Shown: positions 32,375-43,065 of the stretch, piece by piece
How positions within the stretch are numbered: position 1 is the first letter of the stretch
Layout of the letters: every line of letters begins with the position of its first letter
Source of the DNA: Hemicordylus capensis
Lineage: Eukaryota; Chordata; Lepidosauria; Squamata; Cordylidae
Assembly: GCF_027244095.1 (NCBI RefSeq)
Contig: NC_069659.1
Coordinates: forward strand, 336,144,750-336,208,749
Direction of reading: 5' to 3'
Length of the DNA stretch: 64,000 bases
Made by a program: the position numbers and the translations under genes
Notes under the pieces: generated by a model
What the model was told of the DNA's origin: nothing
Seen by the model: the letters and a program-made list of their open reading frames with translations, nothing else
Database searches by the model: none

Positions 32375-32515
32375 TTTGTTTTTAAGTCTGTAAGCCCTTA
32401 GAGGACAGGGGACCATTTTATTTACTTATTTTTCCATGTAAACCACTTTAAATTTTTTGGTTGAAAAGTGGTTTATAAATATGCATAGTAGTAGTAGTAG
32501 TAGTAGTTAGTAGTA
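32375..32515 (+). repeat. Retroposon J, 3' half, with a (GTA)n tail
   Basis: GTAAGCCCTTAGAGGACAGG, then TTGAAAAGTGGTTTATAAAT followed by GTAGTAGTAGTAG. It shows that the family ends in TATAAAT plus a simple repeat. Confidence 0.6.
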
Positions 32516-32554
32516 ATATGAGCAACTTTAAAAAGCAGTTGAATAGCCTAACTA

Positions 32555-32645
32555 GATCTGTCTTAAGGTCATCTAGTCCAACCCACTTCTTCCATATGCA
32601 GGATTCTTTATACTCAGAAATAAAATTACCCTATAGATACATTTG
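32555..32645 (-). mobile_element. CR1 LINE fragment
   Basis: AAGGTCATCTAGTCCAACCC is the inverse of the conserved CR1 3' end GGGTTGGACTAGATGACCT. Confidence 0.5.
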
Positions 32646-32805
32646 GATTGAGCGGGGGGTGGGGGGCGCGGGGGTTGCTATTGCTAATCTTTGGAGGGCT
32701 GGGATCATCCTATGTGCTTGCTAGCTGCAGCGGGAATCAAGGAATAGGGAAGTGTGTAGAATTAGGGGGAGGGCAGGTGGGCGGGATTGATTTATGCTGC
32801 ACACA

Positions 32806-33005
32806 CCAGAGTGCTGGACTTGGACCAGGGAGACCCGAATTCAAATCCCCATTCAGCCATGATACTTGCTGGGTGACTCTGGGCCAGTCACTTCTCTCTC
32901 AGCCTAACCTACTTCACAGGATTGTTGTGACGAGAAACTTAAGTACGTAGTACACCGCTCTGGGCTCCTTGGAGGAAGAGTGGGATATAAAATATAAAAT
33001 AAATA
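32806..33005 (+). mobile_element. tRNA-derived SINE (type D), 5'-truncated
   Basis: Starts GAGTGCTGGACTTGGACCAG, box B GAATTCAAATCCCC, full body, tail CTTGGAGGAAGAGTGGGATA with TAAAATAAATAT. Confidence 0.8.
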
Positions 33006-33272
33006 TATCTTGCTGCACCCCAGGCCTTAAAAAAAGCACCCTACAGCCCAGCTTTCAGTATTTACCTTTGGGGCCCAATAGCTCTTGGAGTGGGGAGGGC
33101 AAGAGTTGTGATCTTTAAAACAAAGTGAAGCATTTCCCCCATCATATTGTCAAACCGTAACACATATTGTCAAACCTGCAGAGGCTCCCACACCATCTCC
33201 CCACCATATGAAGTGCTTGATATGGAGTCAGACTATTTGGTTGTAGGCAGGGATCTTTCCTAGTCCCACCTG

Positions 33273-33623
33273 GGTGCTTTCCAGATTACACCTTGCAACC
33301 GGGATCTCGGATGTGTGCTTCCACACTTCCTGTGTTGTGACACCGCAGTCCCTACGCAGACAGCAGGGTGCTGTTCACATTTCCAATGCTTTGTTTTGAA
33401 TTGAATCGCTGCGATATAGAGCTATGACGTCGTGTATCCGGCGTAAAAAAGTTGCTGTTTTTTCAGGTTGTTAGTTTTCACGAGACTGCTCCCCCTTCAC
33501 GAGACCGCTCCATTTTGAAAAACCTCATGTTTTTTTCAAAACGTGAAAAAAATCACGTATTGAATGTGATTTGCCTGAACGGAAGCATTTTGCCGCTGTT
33601 GAGCGGCTAATCTGGAAAGTGCC
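33273..33623. mobile_element. Fold-back element, family G
   Basis: Ends GGTGCTTTCCAGATTACACC and CTAATCTGGAAAGTGCC form an inverted repeat (type GGYRCTTTCCAGATTA). The 351-bp interior contains TTTTTTCAGGTTGTTAGTTT and GAATCGCTGCGATATAGAGC. The element at 57239-57831 is the reverse of this one with an insert. Confidence 0.7.
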
Positions 33624-34309
33624 TTGGTGATGCTGGGGATTGCAGCTGGTGCAAAGCATGTTCTCTACCATTGGTTACAACCCCGTCCAGGAGCTGTATG
33701 CTGCCCACCATGCTAAAAGTATGCCAAAAAGACATTTCTGGAACTCCCAGCTCCACTTTTAAGTCCATATTGGAATCAGAGTAGGGGATACCTTGCACCT
33801 AGGGCAGTATCACTGGGAGATATCATCTCCCCTATGTATTAACAGGTTTCCCTTGATCAACAGCAAGATGCATTCCATTCTGGTTTTCCATGCTTCCCAC
33901 TTCCAGAAGCGATGGGAGACTTTCCTAGCTCCTTTCCTTTGGAAGTAGAGAGCATTGGACTTGGAGACTGATGGTGTCTTCTGTTGTCTCTGTTACAAAT
34001 GTGCAGGTTGATAAAGTATCAGGCAGGCACACATTCCTGAAGTGGACAGCTTTAAAACTCTAGTACTTCTTTATTTTATCTGGCCAGATTCGAAATGGTC
34101 CCCTTTCAAGGTTTCCTGGCCCATATGTCATGCCCAGACTGAGCAAAGGTCCACCCTGAAGTCATCCACACAATCAAAAACCGTGTTCTACTCAGGTTTG
34201 AGAACTGTGAGTGCATTCAGTTTTCAGTTGTATGGAAGCCAGGTTTCCTCCTACCACACAAATGAAAATTGGGAGCACACACAGTTCACAAATCTGGGTA
34301 GAACACAGT

Positions 34310-34917
34310 GAGGCTGTTCTCATAAGCAGCCAAGTCTGGGTTTGGCTGCCCATGACAACTGCCGAGAGGCACACAGCTCCTGGCAACACCTCAGTGGTAA
34401 ACCCACCCACATAGGGAGCCTGACTCTTAAATGAGGTTAGGGGAGCGAATGCCCTTAACCCATTTACCTGACTGTGTGTCAGCGCCAGCTGCTTTCAGCC
34501 AATGCTGCAACACTGAGCCCACTCGTTGCTGGGGAGACCCCCACAATGCACTGTGCACTCGCATGGTGCCAGGGCTGTCCTGGTGGGTTGTGGGGCCCGG
34601 GGCAAATCAACCAGTGTGGGGGCCCCTTCCAGTTAATTCTAATGGGGGTTAAAAGAGTGGGGCCCGGGGCAGTCACCCTGCTTGCCATGCCCTAAGGACA
34701 GCCCTGTGTGGTGCATTGTGGGATTTCTGGGGGCCAGGACAATAAGTCCCGCCCTCAGAGCGATCCACCCTGTTCCGCACTGCACAGAGCTGGGCTGATT
34801 GTGTGGGAATGCACAGTGCACTCCCACCAGGACAACAACGATCATGTGGGGGGGGGGAGGCAAGGCTTGGGAAGCCTCTCCCCGCCTGCCCACCTGGCAG
34901 ATCGTGTGAACGACCCC
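34310..34917. mobile_element. Fold-back element, family C, inserted in family D, itself split by a hAT MITE
   Basis: Starts GAGGCTGTTCTCATAAGC and ends GGCAGATCGTGTGAACGACC CC, an imperfect inverted repeat. It is flanked by the direct repeat AGT (34307-34309, 34918-34920), which is a true target duplication because the related D element at 55433-55717 has a single AGT in GAACACAGTTTTCG (55693-55695). It contains inverted CCCACAATGCAC / GTGCATTGTGGG blocks around a hAT MITE at 34570-34706. No protein is encoded. Confidence 0.85.
34570..34706. mobile_element. hAT-type MITE inside family C
   Basis: A 137-bp element with ends CAGGGCTGTCC and GGACAGCCCTG. The flanks CATGGTGC (34562-34569) and TGTGGTGC (34707-34714) agree at 6 of 8 positions, consistent with an aged 8-bp target duplication. 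Internal repeats GGGGCCCGGGGCA occur twice. Confidence 0.75.
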
Positions 34918-35044
34918 AGTTTTTGATTGTGTGGATGACCTCATTTTCTTCCTAGTCTGGACGTGCACATGAGCATCTGACCAACACTCAAGTGTCCCAG
35001 AAGATCTGCTGTCTTGATTATCTAATAGTATTGACTGACTGACT

Positions 35045-35150
35045 GACTGATTATTCGATATCTATACCGTTTTTCATAAGGCATCCCAAGGCAGTTGACA
35101 AAAGTCAAAATACAATAAAAGTCCATAAAAATCATATTTAAAACAAGGGC
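35045..35150. repeat. L2-like LINE tail fragment
   Basis: TATCTATACCGTTTTTCATA, GGCATCCCAAGGCAGTTGAC and AATAAAAGTCCATAAAAA. The same block is at about 41095-41200 and a related one at about 40215-40322. Class inferred from similarity to squamate LINE 3' ends. Confidence 0.4.
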
Positions 35151-35410
35151 TGTATACTAGGGACTTTTATAGAGGACATGCAACTATTTTGGGGATCAAA
35201 CAACTTTTTTTTTTTTGCATTTGTTGTGTTGTCTGAAGTTCTGGGGAACATCTGGAACATTGTGTTGGCTCAGAACACACTTTGCTCTCATGAGCAGCTT
35301 CTCCTCCTTTGTCTCCTTCCCTGGCCAGCACCCTGCTGACCATCCAGCCGGTGAGGAAGTCAGAGGGGAGGTTCTGCTTCATTGGTGAAGCACAGGATGC
35401 AGGAGGTGCA

Positions 35411-35557
35411 TGCTGTATCCTGTCTACTTATCATTTGTAAGTATCATTTTTTTGTTTGGATGTTTGTCCCAGTGGGCATCCTGTAGAGAGTGTGGGAGGT
35501 GGAACAAGAAAGGGAAATGCAGTGGTTGCTGAATATGAAGGAAGCAGCAATAAAATA
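35411..35557 (+). mobile_element. Solo LTR, family N (shortened)
   Basis: TGCTGTATCC...AATAAAATA with the internal block GTTTGTCCCAGTGGGCATCC. Flanks GTGCA and GTGCC agree at 4 of 5 bases. A broken, old copy. Confidence 0.55.
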
Positions 35558-35815
35558 GTGCCGCTTGCTTACTTCATGTGGTGGCAGCAGCAGTGAGAAG
35601 TTAGCAGTTAGCTAACGAACTTTACTCAGTTAGCAATTACCTCTGCTAACTGAGTAAGAAGGTGCCTTTTAAAGTGGTGAATCTCTTCTATTTATCATGG
35701 GGAGAGCAACTGGCCCAATTCAACCCCAGCGAAACATCCCTTCATTGGCTGATGCTGGTGTTACGGTGCATTTCCTTTCAGACTGTGAGCCCTTTGGAGA
35801 CAGAGGAGCATCATA

Positions 35816-36254
35816 TGTTGGAGATGAACTTCCAGTGCATCGACGTTTTGCACCAACTGTCCTAATGACCACTAGGGGCATTGGGAGTAGAGACAGTGAG
35901 TCAGGGTCTCCCTATCTGTCCCTACTCTATGACCCCTGAACTGACTCTGCAGCACTTCCTGTGCTGAGTCACAATCCTTCCTTTCCTCCTAGAGAGCAGA
36001 TGGAAACATCTCTCTCGCTCTCCTTACCTATCCACTATGTAGTCCTTTAGATTAGAGATAGGTCTTTCCTATCTAAGTGTATTTAACCAATAAATATTTA
36101 GTGTTTAGTCATACAAGGATCTCCATGTCTTTTCTTTAAATAGCTGCAGTATCCAAACCATCCTCTGCTACCTACTCTGTAACTGGAGTGTGTGCTCATT
36201 CCTTAGTGCTCTGCTGTTTTACCCATTGTGGGTAAAAATCAACAACCGCTAACA
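35816..36254 (+). mobile_element. Solo LTR inside element L
   Basis: A 439-bp insert with TGTTGG...CTAACA ends and an AATAAA at about 36089, lying between two parts of retroposon J. Flanks TCATA and CCGTA agree at 3 of 5 bases, both differences being transitions. Family not identified; no internal region is present. An old fossil. Confidence 0.6.
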
Positions 36255-36502
36255 CCGTATTCTTTATTTTTCTTTGAAAACCATTGTGAAACCTTCTGTT
36301 GAAAAGTGGTATATAAATGTTGGAAGTAGCAGACAACAGCAAGCAAGTGGGAGACCATGCATGCCCTGCTGCACCAGCATGCAAAGAGGCTGGCTCGGCT
36401 GCTTCAAGCCAAGAGGCGAAGTTGCTGGCCTGGCTGTAGAGAGCAGGCTGGGTGACTCGTGGGATGGGGCGGGGCGGGGCGGGGGAGGACAGAGGACTCT
36501 GT

Positions 36503-36952
36503 GAGGCTCTCCACACAAGCAGTGTGGAGAGCCTACCCAGGCTCTGTGAGGAGAGGGGGCTTAGCCCGCTCTCCCCGCAGACGAGCAGGGAGCTCGCCCT
36601 GGATTGACCCCCCACACGATCACTGGCTCCATCACAGAGCCGGTAGGGGCAGCAGGGACCAGGGCCGAGTGCGTGGGGCATCCCTGGGAAACCCCTGGGG
36701 CCGGGAGGCTTGTTGTAACCTCCCAGTCAGGGGTCTACCTGTGTGTTGCCGTGCCACGGAGCCTCGCTGCAGCAGCACACAATCAACTAACTGGGGTTAG
36801 CAGAGCACTCACTCCACTAACCTCGTTTAAGCGGGGGGGTATTTTGTGGAGTTTGCTCTCGGGAGTCACGCAGCTCCTGTGGCAGCACACGGCCAGGAGG
36901 AACTGGGCTAGGTTCCCTTAGCCCGGTTCCTCCTGGTCGTTAGGATAGCCTC
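36503..36952. mobile_element. Fold-back element, family C, inserted in element L
   Basis: Starts GAGGCTCTCCACACAAGC and ends CGTTAGGATAGCCTC. The flanks TGT (36500-36502) and TAT (36953-36955) are one base apart. Copy 1 of L reads straight across the site (GACAGAGGACTGTGTGTCC on the reverse strand), confirming the boundaries. GC-rich, 450 bp, with CACTAACCTCGTTTAAGCG as in other C copies. Confidence 0.8.
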
Positions 36953-37013
36953 TATGTGCGGTAAACCGAACCAGTAGATGAATTTATGGTTAAGAAGCAG
37001 GGGCCTTGAGAAC

Positions 37014-37297
37014 CTGGGAGGAGAGTTAGTCTTGTGGTAGCAAGCATGAATTGTCCCCTTTGCTAACTAGGGTCCTGGTTTGCTTTTGAATTGGAGACAT
37101 GTAAGCACTGACTAGACAATATTCCCCTCAGGGGATGGAATTGTTAGGTTCCAATTTTCCTCCTTGGCATCTTCAAGACAGGGTTGAGAGAGATTCCTGC
37201 CTGCAACCTTGGAGAAGCTGCTGCCAGTCTGGGTCGACAAAACTGAGCTAGATGGACCAGGGGTCGGACTCTGTATAAGGCAGCTTCCTCTGTTCCT
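37014..37297 (+). mobile_element. Composite SINE inserted in element L
   Basis: GAGTTAGTCTTGTGGTAGCA ... GACTCTGTATAAGGCAGCTT ... TGTTCCT. Copy 1 of L reads CTTGAGAACTCTGCAC without it, so its ends are visible: GAGAAC before and AACTCTGCAC after, leaving at most a 3-bp AAC repeat, as expected for CR1-type integration. Confidence 0.8.
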
Positions 37298-37574
37298 AAC
37301 TCTGCACATTGACAGCCGACTGAGCAGACATAGAGCTCACCTGGTTATCAGCTTCACAGTGGGGAGCTGTATTTATTCTCAAATTATCCAATTTTCAATC
37401 AAAATGTGCATATATAATACCATTAAACATACAAATTTTATGCAAAGTGGAGACTTTTTGGAGTCGTTTTTGGGTGAAAAGTGTCCACTTGTTTCCACTT
37501 GTTATTTCCACTTGTTTTGTGATGGATATTGCTTTTTTAAAAATCAATATCACATTTTTTTATATTGATCTGAA

Positions 37575-37880
37575 TAGGCAACCCTACTCAAAACATTACA
37601 AAACAGTAAAAATGATAAAACACACAAAAAAAGACCCCCAACCAACCACCATAAAAAAGACAATCAGAAGCAGGGGAACTGAGAGACCTGGCAGCCTCTA
37701 AGGAGTGAAAGCCTGAACAAATAAAAAGGTCTTTAGTTGTTTTTTAAAAGCAGCCACAGATGTCAAAAAGTGAACATTAGCTGGAAGAGCATTCCAGAGC
37801 CTGGGGGCAACAACAGAGAAGGCCCTGTCCCGCGTGTTGTCAATTGTTAATGACCAAGCCATGTCAAACTAAAGGAAAGC
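37575..37880 (-). mobile_element. L2-type LINE, C-terminal coding end and 3' part
   Basis: The minus strand encodes RDRAFSVVAPRLWNALP, then FKKQLKTFLFVQAFTP and a stop. This is the conserved C-terminus of L2/CR1-group LINE ORF2 (family: RAFSVVAPRLWNALPxxVR). The upstream part of the element is absent. Confidence 0.75.
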
Positions 37881-38662
37881 TTTAAATAATGAAACAGCAG
37901 GATTCACTTTATAACATGACAATCTACCTCTCTGTTGGAATTTCTCTGTTGTGTGTTCCTTTCTGCTGCAATTAGTGCCTTTGGGGGCAAATAGCCACTT
38001 TAGGAGGTGATTTTCTGCATAAAAACTTGGCAGGGAGAAATTATTAATTCACCCCATCACTATATGTCACAGTCCTGGTCTGAATCCCCATGGCAGATTT
38101 TTTTGATGTAAAAGACTGTTTTAGATCAATGTCCTTTTTAAGACCACCTGTTAGAGCTGGTTTTAATATTAGGTGTAGTTTGACCCTCATAGGCAAATGT
38201 TTTATGTGTATCTATGAAGATGTGCATAACCAACAATCAAGGACACTCTTTGGAGTGAACTGTCCCTTAAAACATTCGGAAGCAGCAATACAGGATATGG
38301 CTTTCCCTCCAGTACCAAAAACTCAACATGAATCAGTGCTCTTCTCTGGGTATCAAGGATGATTCTCTTGGTATCTCTTTGCTCATCACGGTTTAATCAG
38401 ATAACAGTTTCCAGTACTGTTCTCCAGATTGCAGAAACAGCTTGCATGGGTCATTGAGGGCAAACAGCTCAAGAAAACAGAAGAAAGTGGAATAACATTG
38501 CAGCAATGGGGGGTGGGGGAAAACATTTGACAGTGTGTGCCAATTTACACAAGCAGGAAAAGATCATAATGCTCATTCTTTTTTCCTGATCTTACCTGAG
38601 CCAAGCTGTTCAGGGTTTAAATGCTAAATGTCTTCAGAGAGAACATTCTACCACTGGGATAA

Positions 38663-38900
38663 AGGTAAAGTGTGCTATCAAGTCAGGGTTGACCCCTGGC
38701 AACTACAGAGCCCTATGGTTGTATTTGGTAGGATACAGGTGGTGTTTACCATTGCCATCTCCCGTGCAGTATGAGATGGTGCCTTTCAGCATCTTCCTGT
38801 ATCGCAGCTGCCCAACATAGGTGTTTCCCATAGTCTGGGAAACATACCCATGGGGATTCAAATCAGCAACCTCTGGCTTGCTTATCAAGTCATGTCACTA
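38663..38900 (-). mobile_element. Squam1/Sauria-type SINE
   Basis: Nearly identical to 23803-24040 on the same strand, including the flank GTCTTCAGAGAGAACATTCT before it and the CTA-rich run after it. Confidence 0.8.
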
Positions 38901-38930
38901 TTACTACTACTACTACTACTACTACTACTA

Positions 38931-39206
38931 GTGGAGAGCTGGTCTTGTGGTAGTAAGCATGACTTGTCCCCGTAGCTAAGCAGGGTCCACCCTGGTTGCA
39001 TATGAATGGGAGATATTCCCATTAAAGGATGGAGCTGCTCTGGGAAGGGCATATGGGTTCCAAGTTCCCTCCCTGGCTTCTCCAAGATAGGGCTGAGAGA
39101 GAATCCAGCCCGCAACCTTGGAGAAGCCGCTGCCAGTCTGTGAAGACAATACTGAGCTAGATAGACCAATGGTCTGACTCAGTATATGGCAGCTTCCTAT
39201 GTTCCT
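38931..39206 (+). mobile_element. Composite SINE
   Basis: GGAGAGCTGGTCTTGTGGTA, GCTAAGCAGGGTCCACCCTG (5S-like), then GGGCATATGGGTTCC in place of the tRNA arm, and the tail CAGTATATGGCAGCTTCCTA. About 25 bp shorter in the 5S box C to tRNA region than its partner at 24060. Confidence 0.8.
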
Positions 39207-39703
39207 GTGTTCTTTTTCTTTATGTTGTCTCTGACGACAAAAGCCAACTCTATACTATACTACCAGCAATGTGTGCAAAACTGAAATTCAAGGGGCCGTC
39301 AAGTAAAGAAGGTCCCATTGAGCACATGGCACTCAAAGATGCTCCTTCCCTCTCCGTTCTTTAAACATAAACAGCCAAACACCAGCGTTACATAAGCAAT
39401 TCCAGGTAAAACTTCTAGGCAGAAAACAATTCATATTCTAGGTTGGGACTAATCATAGTTGCTAAACGAAAGACTAAATTTAAACCGTCCGATCCTGTGC
39501 ACCACTAGGCACTCCAAAGCGCATTGAGGGGCCCTCAGCTCAGCACAGGCTCCAGATGTCCATGTGCAGAGTTAAGACTGTCACATTGTCATTGAGTACA
39601 TTGGTGCTGAATTGACTTTGGGCTTAACCGTTTAGCAGATTTTGAACAAAATGTGTATTTTGTCACTCACTGTAATTTGTTGTGTTAATTTCATATTGTT
39701 TTC

Positions 39704-39706
<3 letters not shown>
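39207..39706. other. Unassigned intergenic sequence
   Basis: No gene or recognised repeat. Confidence 0.5.

Positions 39707-39765
<59 letters not shown>
39707..39765. repeat. (CT)n microsatellite
   Basis: About 29 uninterrupted CT units. Confidence 0.97.
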
Positions 39766-39768
<3 letters not shown>

Positions 39769-40570
39769 ACAATGTTCACAATGTGAACTGTAATTCCACA
39801 GCTCCTTGGCAGAACATTTGTGCTCATTACATCATAAGCCCCGGGTACAGTTATTTGTTGTATACCCTGTAGAGAAACAATGAGGGCTGCCATTGTGAGA
39901 TGTGGGCGGCACAAAGGAATGTGTAAGACACAGATGTGCAGCTTTGTGAAGACTGGCCCAGAATTGTGGACTGTGTTGTTTTTGTGCATGCCGCTCTCTG
40001 CTGAATGGGTCCCATTCAGAGGGCTGGAAGGGAGTTGAATATGTCTTGAGAGCAAAAGTCATTGGAGCACAACATTTGTAAAGAGACTTGAAGAATGATG
40101 GACACCCTGTCTCTGACCACAGAGTTGTTATATGGTCACATTTATGAGAGTAAGTGGCCTTTCAACTTTTTAAGTTAGCCTAACTTTTAATTTCTTTACT
40201 AATTTTTTAATTATTTTATATGATATCTATTTTATTAATGCTGAAAGCCGCTGCGAGCAGTAGTATACTGGAGCGACGGGGTATAAATATGTTAAATAAA
40301 AATAATAAATAATGAAAATAAAGTGGAGGGAAGGGTCGAAAACTTCTAGGAAAGGCACAGGAAGAAGGGGCAAGGTGGACACAGTGGCCTTCTGACATCC
40401 TGACTAATGAAGCACCAGAAGCACCAGTGCTTCTGAAAAGTTCAACTAACTCAGCTCCACGAGCTTAGTGGGGGTCAAATTTCAGTGACCTCTCCTTTTC
40501 CAGGAAGTGCTCTGTGTTACTCAAGCATATGTCCCTGAGAATCACACAGCCTTCAGAGAGATGTTTTTGT

Positions 40571-40950
40571 CAGGGGCGGCCCTTTCATGAGGCAAGCTGA
40601 GGTGTTCACCTCAGGTGGCAGATTGGGACACCAGCAAGAGGGCGAGATGTCCCCTGCAGAACAAGATGGTGAGATGCCCCCCGCCCCACCCACTGCTGCC
40701 ACTGAAGCAGCTCTTCAGGAGCAATCTGACCCTTGCAAGCTCTGCAAAGAATGTCTTTCCTCACATTCCTTGCAAAGCTTGCAAGAGGCATGAGAAGATA
40801 TGCCTCTTTACCCTGTCCCTTGCACCCCTTACAAAGCTCGCAAAGGGCAGATTTGAAAGGGGACTGGCCCCCACTAGGGGCATGGGGCAAAGCAGCATTT
40901 AGTGCCTTGCCTCAGGTGCTACAATATCTTGGGGCTTCCCAATTTTTGGT
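40571..40950. mobile_element. Family I element (uninterrupted copy)
   Basis: CAGGGGCGGCCCTTTCATGA, GGTGTTCACCTCAGGTGGCA, CCTTGCAAGCTCTGCAAAGA, CTTGCAAAGCTTGCAAGAGG, TTGCCTCAGGTGCTACAATA. Flanking 8-mers GTTTTTGT and ATTTTTGG share TTTTTG, so a hAT-type duplication is possible. Confidence 0.6.
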
Positions 40951-41224
40951 TGACACAAAAGACTTCTAGGGGAAAGAGAAGTTGTTGAAATACATCACCC
41001 CACACTAGCACCAGTACTGTATTATTCTAGAACTCTTAAGAAAGCACTGGTGCTTCTCCTGTTACACTGGTGGTTTTTAAAAAAATATTAATTATTTATT
41101 TTGTTTATTTATAGTTCAGCTTCTATACCGCCTTTCATAAAATGTATCCCAAGGCGATTTACAAAAATTAAGATGCAACAAAAGTCCATTAAAAAGTGCC
41201 TTGCTAGTCAGGATGCCCCAGGCA

Positions 41225-41800
41225 GGCTTAGGCTGGTCATGAGAAGAGGCAGGTTCCTCGCACATCTCTCCGCTGCCCGCCTGCCTAACCTCCTTAACTC
41301 CTTAAGCTCCCACACCCTTAACCCGGCTACTGGGTATCATGTGACTCCCTGGGCTACATACAGCCCGAGGAGTCACAGAGACGGACACATAGAGCACCCA
41401 TCTGAGGGTGGAATCTCCATTGCAACATGCGTGCCATGTGTTGCATTGAGGATGTCCGGAGGCTGGAACAACAAGTTCTGGCCCTGGATCCTTCCACCCT
41501 GCTCCATGCTTCCTGGAGCTGCACAGAGAAGCCTGTGTGGGCACGTGGGAGGTGCACCGAAGAGGATCTGCTTGGTCGTCTGGGGTGGAAGGTAAGGTGA
41601 AAGCAACCTTCCCCCTGCGCCCTCCCAGCCTGCCTGGGGCAATCATGTGAATTGCCCCACCCCATGTGTTACACGCTCCGCATTTCCAGGTAGGGCGGAG
41701 AAAGTCTCCTATCAGAAATCTGGAGAATTACCGCCTATCAGAGTAGACACTACTGACTTAGACAGACCAGTGTTCTGCCTCAGCTCCTCAGCACAAGACC
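41225..41800. repeat. Family C-like remnant followed by a composite-SINE tail piece
   Basis: 41225-41660 contains CCTTAACTCCTTAAGCTCCC, AACCCGGCTACTGGGTATC and GCAATCATGTGAATTGCCCC, resembling the inside and end of family C. 41660-41800 carries GCATTTCCAGGTAGGGCGGA and GACTTAGACAGACCAGTGTT, a diverged composite-SINE tail. Confidence 0.4.
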
Positions 41801-41884
41801 AGCTCACCTACCATGGGGTGTAGTGTCATATCTCCATAATGCTGTGTGTCATGTTAGCCAGTGTGTTTTATCTGATTATATATT

Positions 41885-42270
41885 GAAGCTATTCTCACGA
41901 TTGATCAAAACCAGGCTAACAGAGCCCAGCCTGGTTTTGATCACTCATGGGAACCACCGGGCTCATGGGAGAGCCTGGTGGTTCTCTGATGGCTAGCCCA
42001 CCGAACAACCCCTTCCCCTAAACGGGATTAACAGAGTGAGCACTCCATTAACCTCGTTAGTTTGATCGTTAGTTTGACACGGGGTGGGGGGAGGGGGAGT
42101 GTGGTGCCTTCCTGGGGTTTGGGATGCCGGGGTGCCACACAGCAGTGCTCCCCTTCCCCCCGACTCCCAGAGCTCCTGCCGGAGCTGCGGCCTGGCGTGG
42201 GAGCCGATTCGGCAGGAAGAGCGAGCCCATTCTCCCTGCCAAACCCCACACGATCCATGTGAAACGCCTC
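41885..42270. mobile_element. Fold-back element, family C, with exact ATT target duplication
   Basis: Starts GAAGCTATTCTCACGATTG and ends GATCCATGTGAAACGCCTC (imperfect inverted repeat), flanked by ATT at 41882-41884 and 42271-42273. Inside, CCAGGCTAACAGAGCCCAGCCTGG forms a small hairpin. A conserved family block reads CCATTAACCTCGTTAGTTTG. Confidence 0.75.
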
Positions 42271-42714
42271 ATTGTTTTCTACGGTTAGAATTCCAATGGT
42301 GGTTTAACATTCATGTGTAATTTTGCAGCAGATGTTCTGGTGTTGTATAGTGTTGTCTACTGCATCTTCAAAAGGCAAGTCCAGAAGATCTCAGGATGAA
42401 CAGGCCATGAGAGGGAACTGGAGAAACAGTTCCATTTCTTCAGCAGAAGCCTGTGTGAGTGGTTGGGCCTGTGCAATCTCCTCAAAGGCCTGAATTGTCC
42501 TAGGCCTTGATGGACTAGAAGCTGGAGACAGTTGTCCGATACGTAGTGCTTGTTTCCTTGGTTTGTGTAGGGAGTTTTAGGCAATAAAGAGAGGGTTTTT
42601 TTAGAATAGACTTGATGTGTACTGCTGTTTTCACAGATCCAATATATAGTATCCATAATCAATAGATACTTCATATTTGCATTAGCTGACATCCCACACA
42701 GTCCAGTGTCCGTT

Positions 42715-43065
42715 CAAGTGAGGTGCTCCCACACTGCTGCATTCCACTCACGCCTTGCCAAATGCTGCCTTTCCCTATGGTCCTGGTGAGGGCTAGCCCC
42801 CTTTCAAAACCAAGCCTTGCAAGCTTTGAGAATGGCAAAGAGGTGGGGAGGCGGAATGGTTGCTGACAATCTCCTCTGCTCTCCTTGCGAGAGTTGCAAG
42901 GAGTATGAGGAGAGGTACTCCTTGCAAAGCTAGTCAGGGTCAGATTCATCCTGAAGAGCTGCTCTGATGGCAGTGACGCGATCTTGCTGCCCTGCTGGCA
43001 CCCCAATAATCCGTTGCCTGAGGCAACCACCTCACCTGGCCTCATGAAAGGGCCATCCCTATCTT
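42715..43065. mobile_element. Family I element
   Basis: CGCCTTGCCAAATGCTGCC, CCTTGCGAGAGTTGCAAGG, CTCCTTGCAAAGCTAGTCAG, GTTGCCTGAGGCAACCACC, CTCATGAAAGGGCC. One end is diverged. Confidence 0.55.

Larger units (their letters stand above)
34158..34942. mobile_element. Fold-back element, family D, split by a family C element
   Basis: Left end GAAGTCATCCACACAATC and right end GATTGTGTGGATGACCTC form an inverted repeat that matches 55433-55717. The internal arm GTGTTCTACTCAGGTTTGAG and the matching CAAATCTGGGTAGAACAC are present. Between GAACACAGT and TTTTGATTG a family C element is inserted at 34310-34917. Confidence 0.8.
35625..37590 (+). repeat. Dispersed element L, copy 2, carrying three insertions
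   Basis: Corresponds to 8663-10125 on the opposite strand. It begins with retroposon J (CTGAGTAAGAAGGTGCC..., GTGAGCCCTTTGGAGACAG), resumes after an LTR at 36255, and runs through TTGAAAAGTGGTATATAAAT, the GCAAGCAAGTGGGAGACCAT block, GATGAATTTATGGTTAAGAA, GACTGAGCAGACATAGAGC and GCAACCCTACT. The insertions are a solo LTR (35816-36254), a family C element (36503-36952) and a composite SINE (37014-37297). Copy 1 lacks all three and carries a Tc1 element instead. Confidence 0.7.

Noticed and set aside
36196-36681. 161-codon open frame on the minus strand
   Set aside because: It crosses the end of a solo LTR, retroposon J and a family C element, so it is a chance frame in repeats.
41101-41595. 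164-codon open frame on the plus strand
   Set aside because: It lies across an L2-like tail and a family C-like remnant, its protein has no recognisable domain, and overlapping open frames exist on the other strand, as expected in GC-rich repeats.
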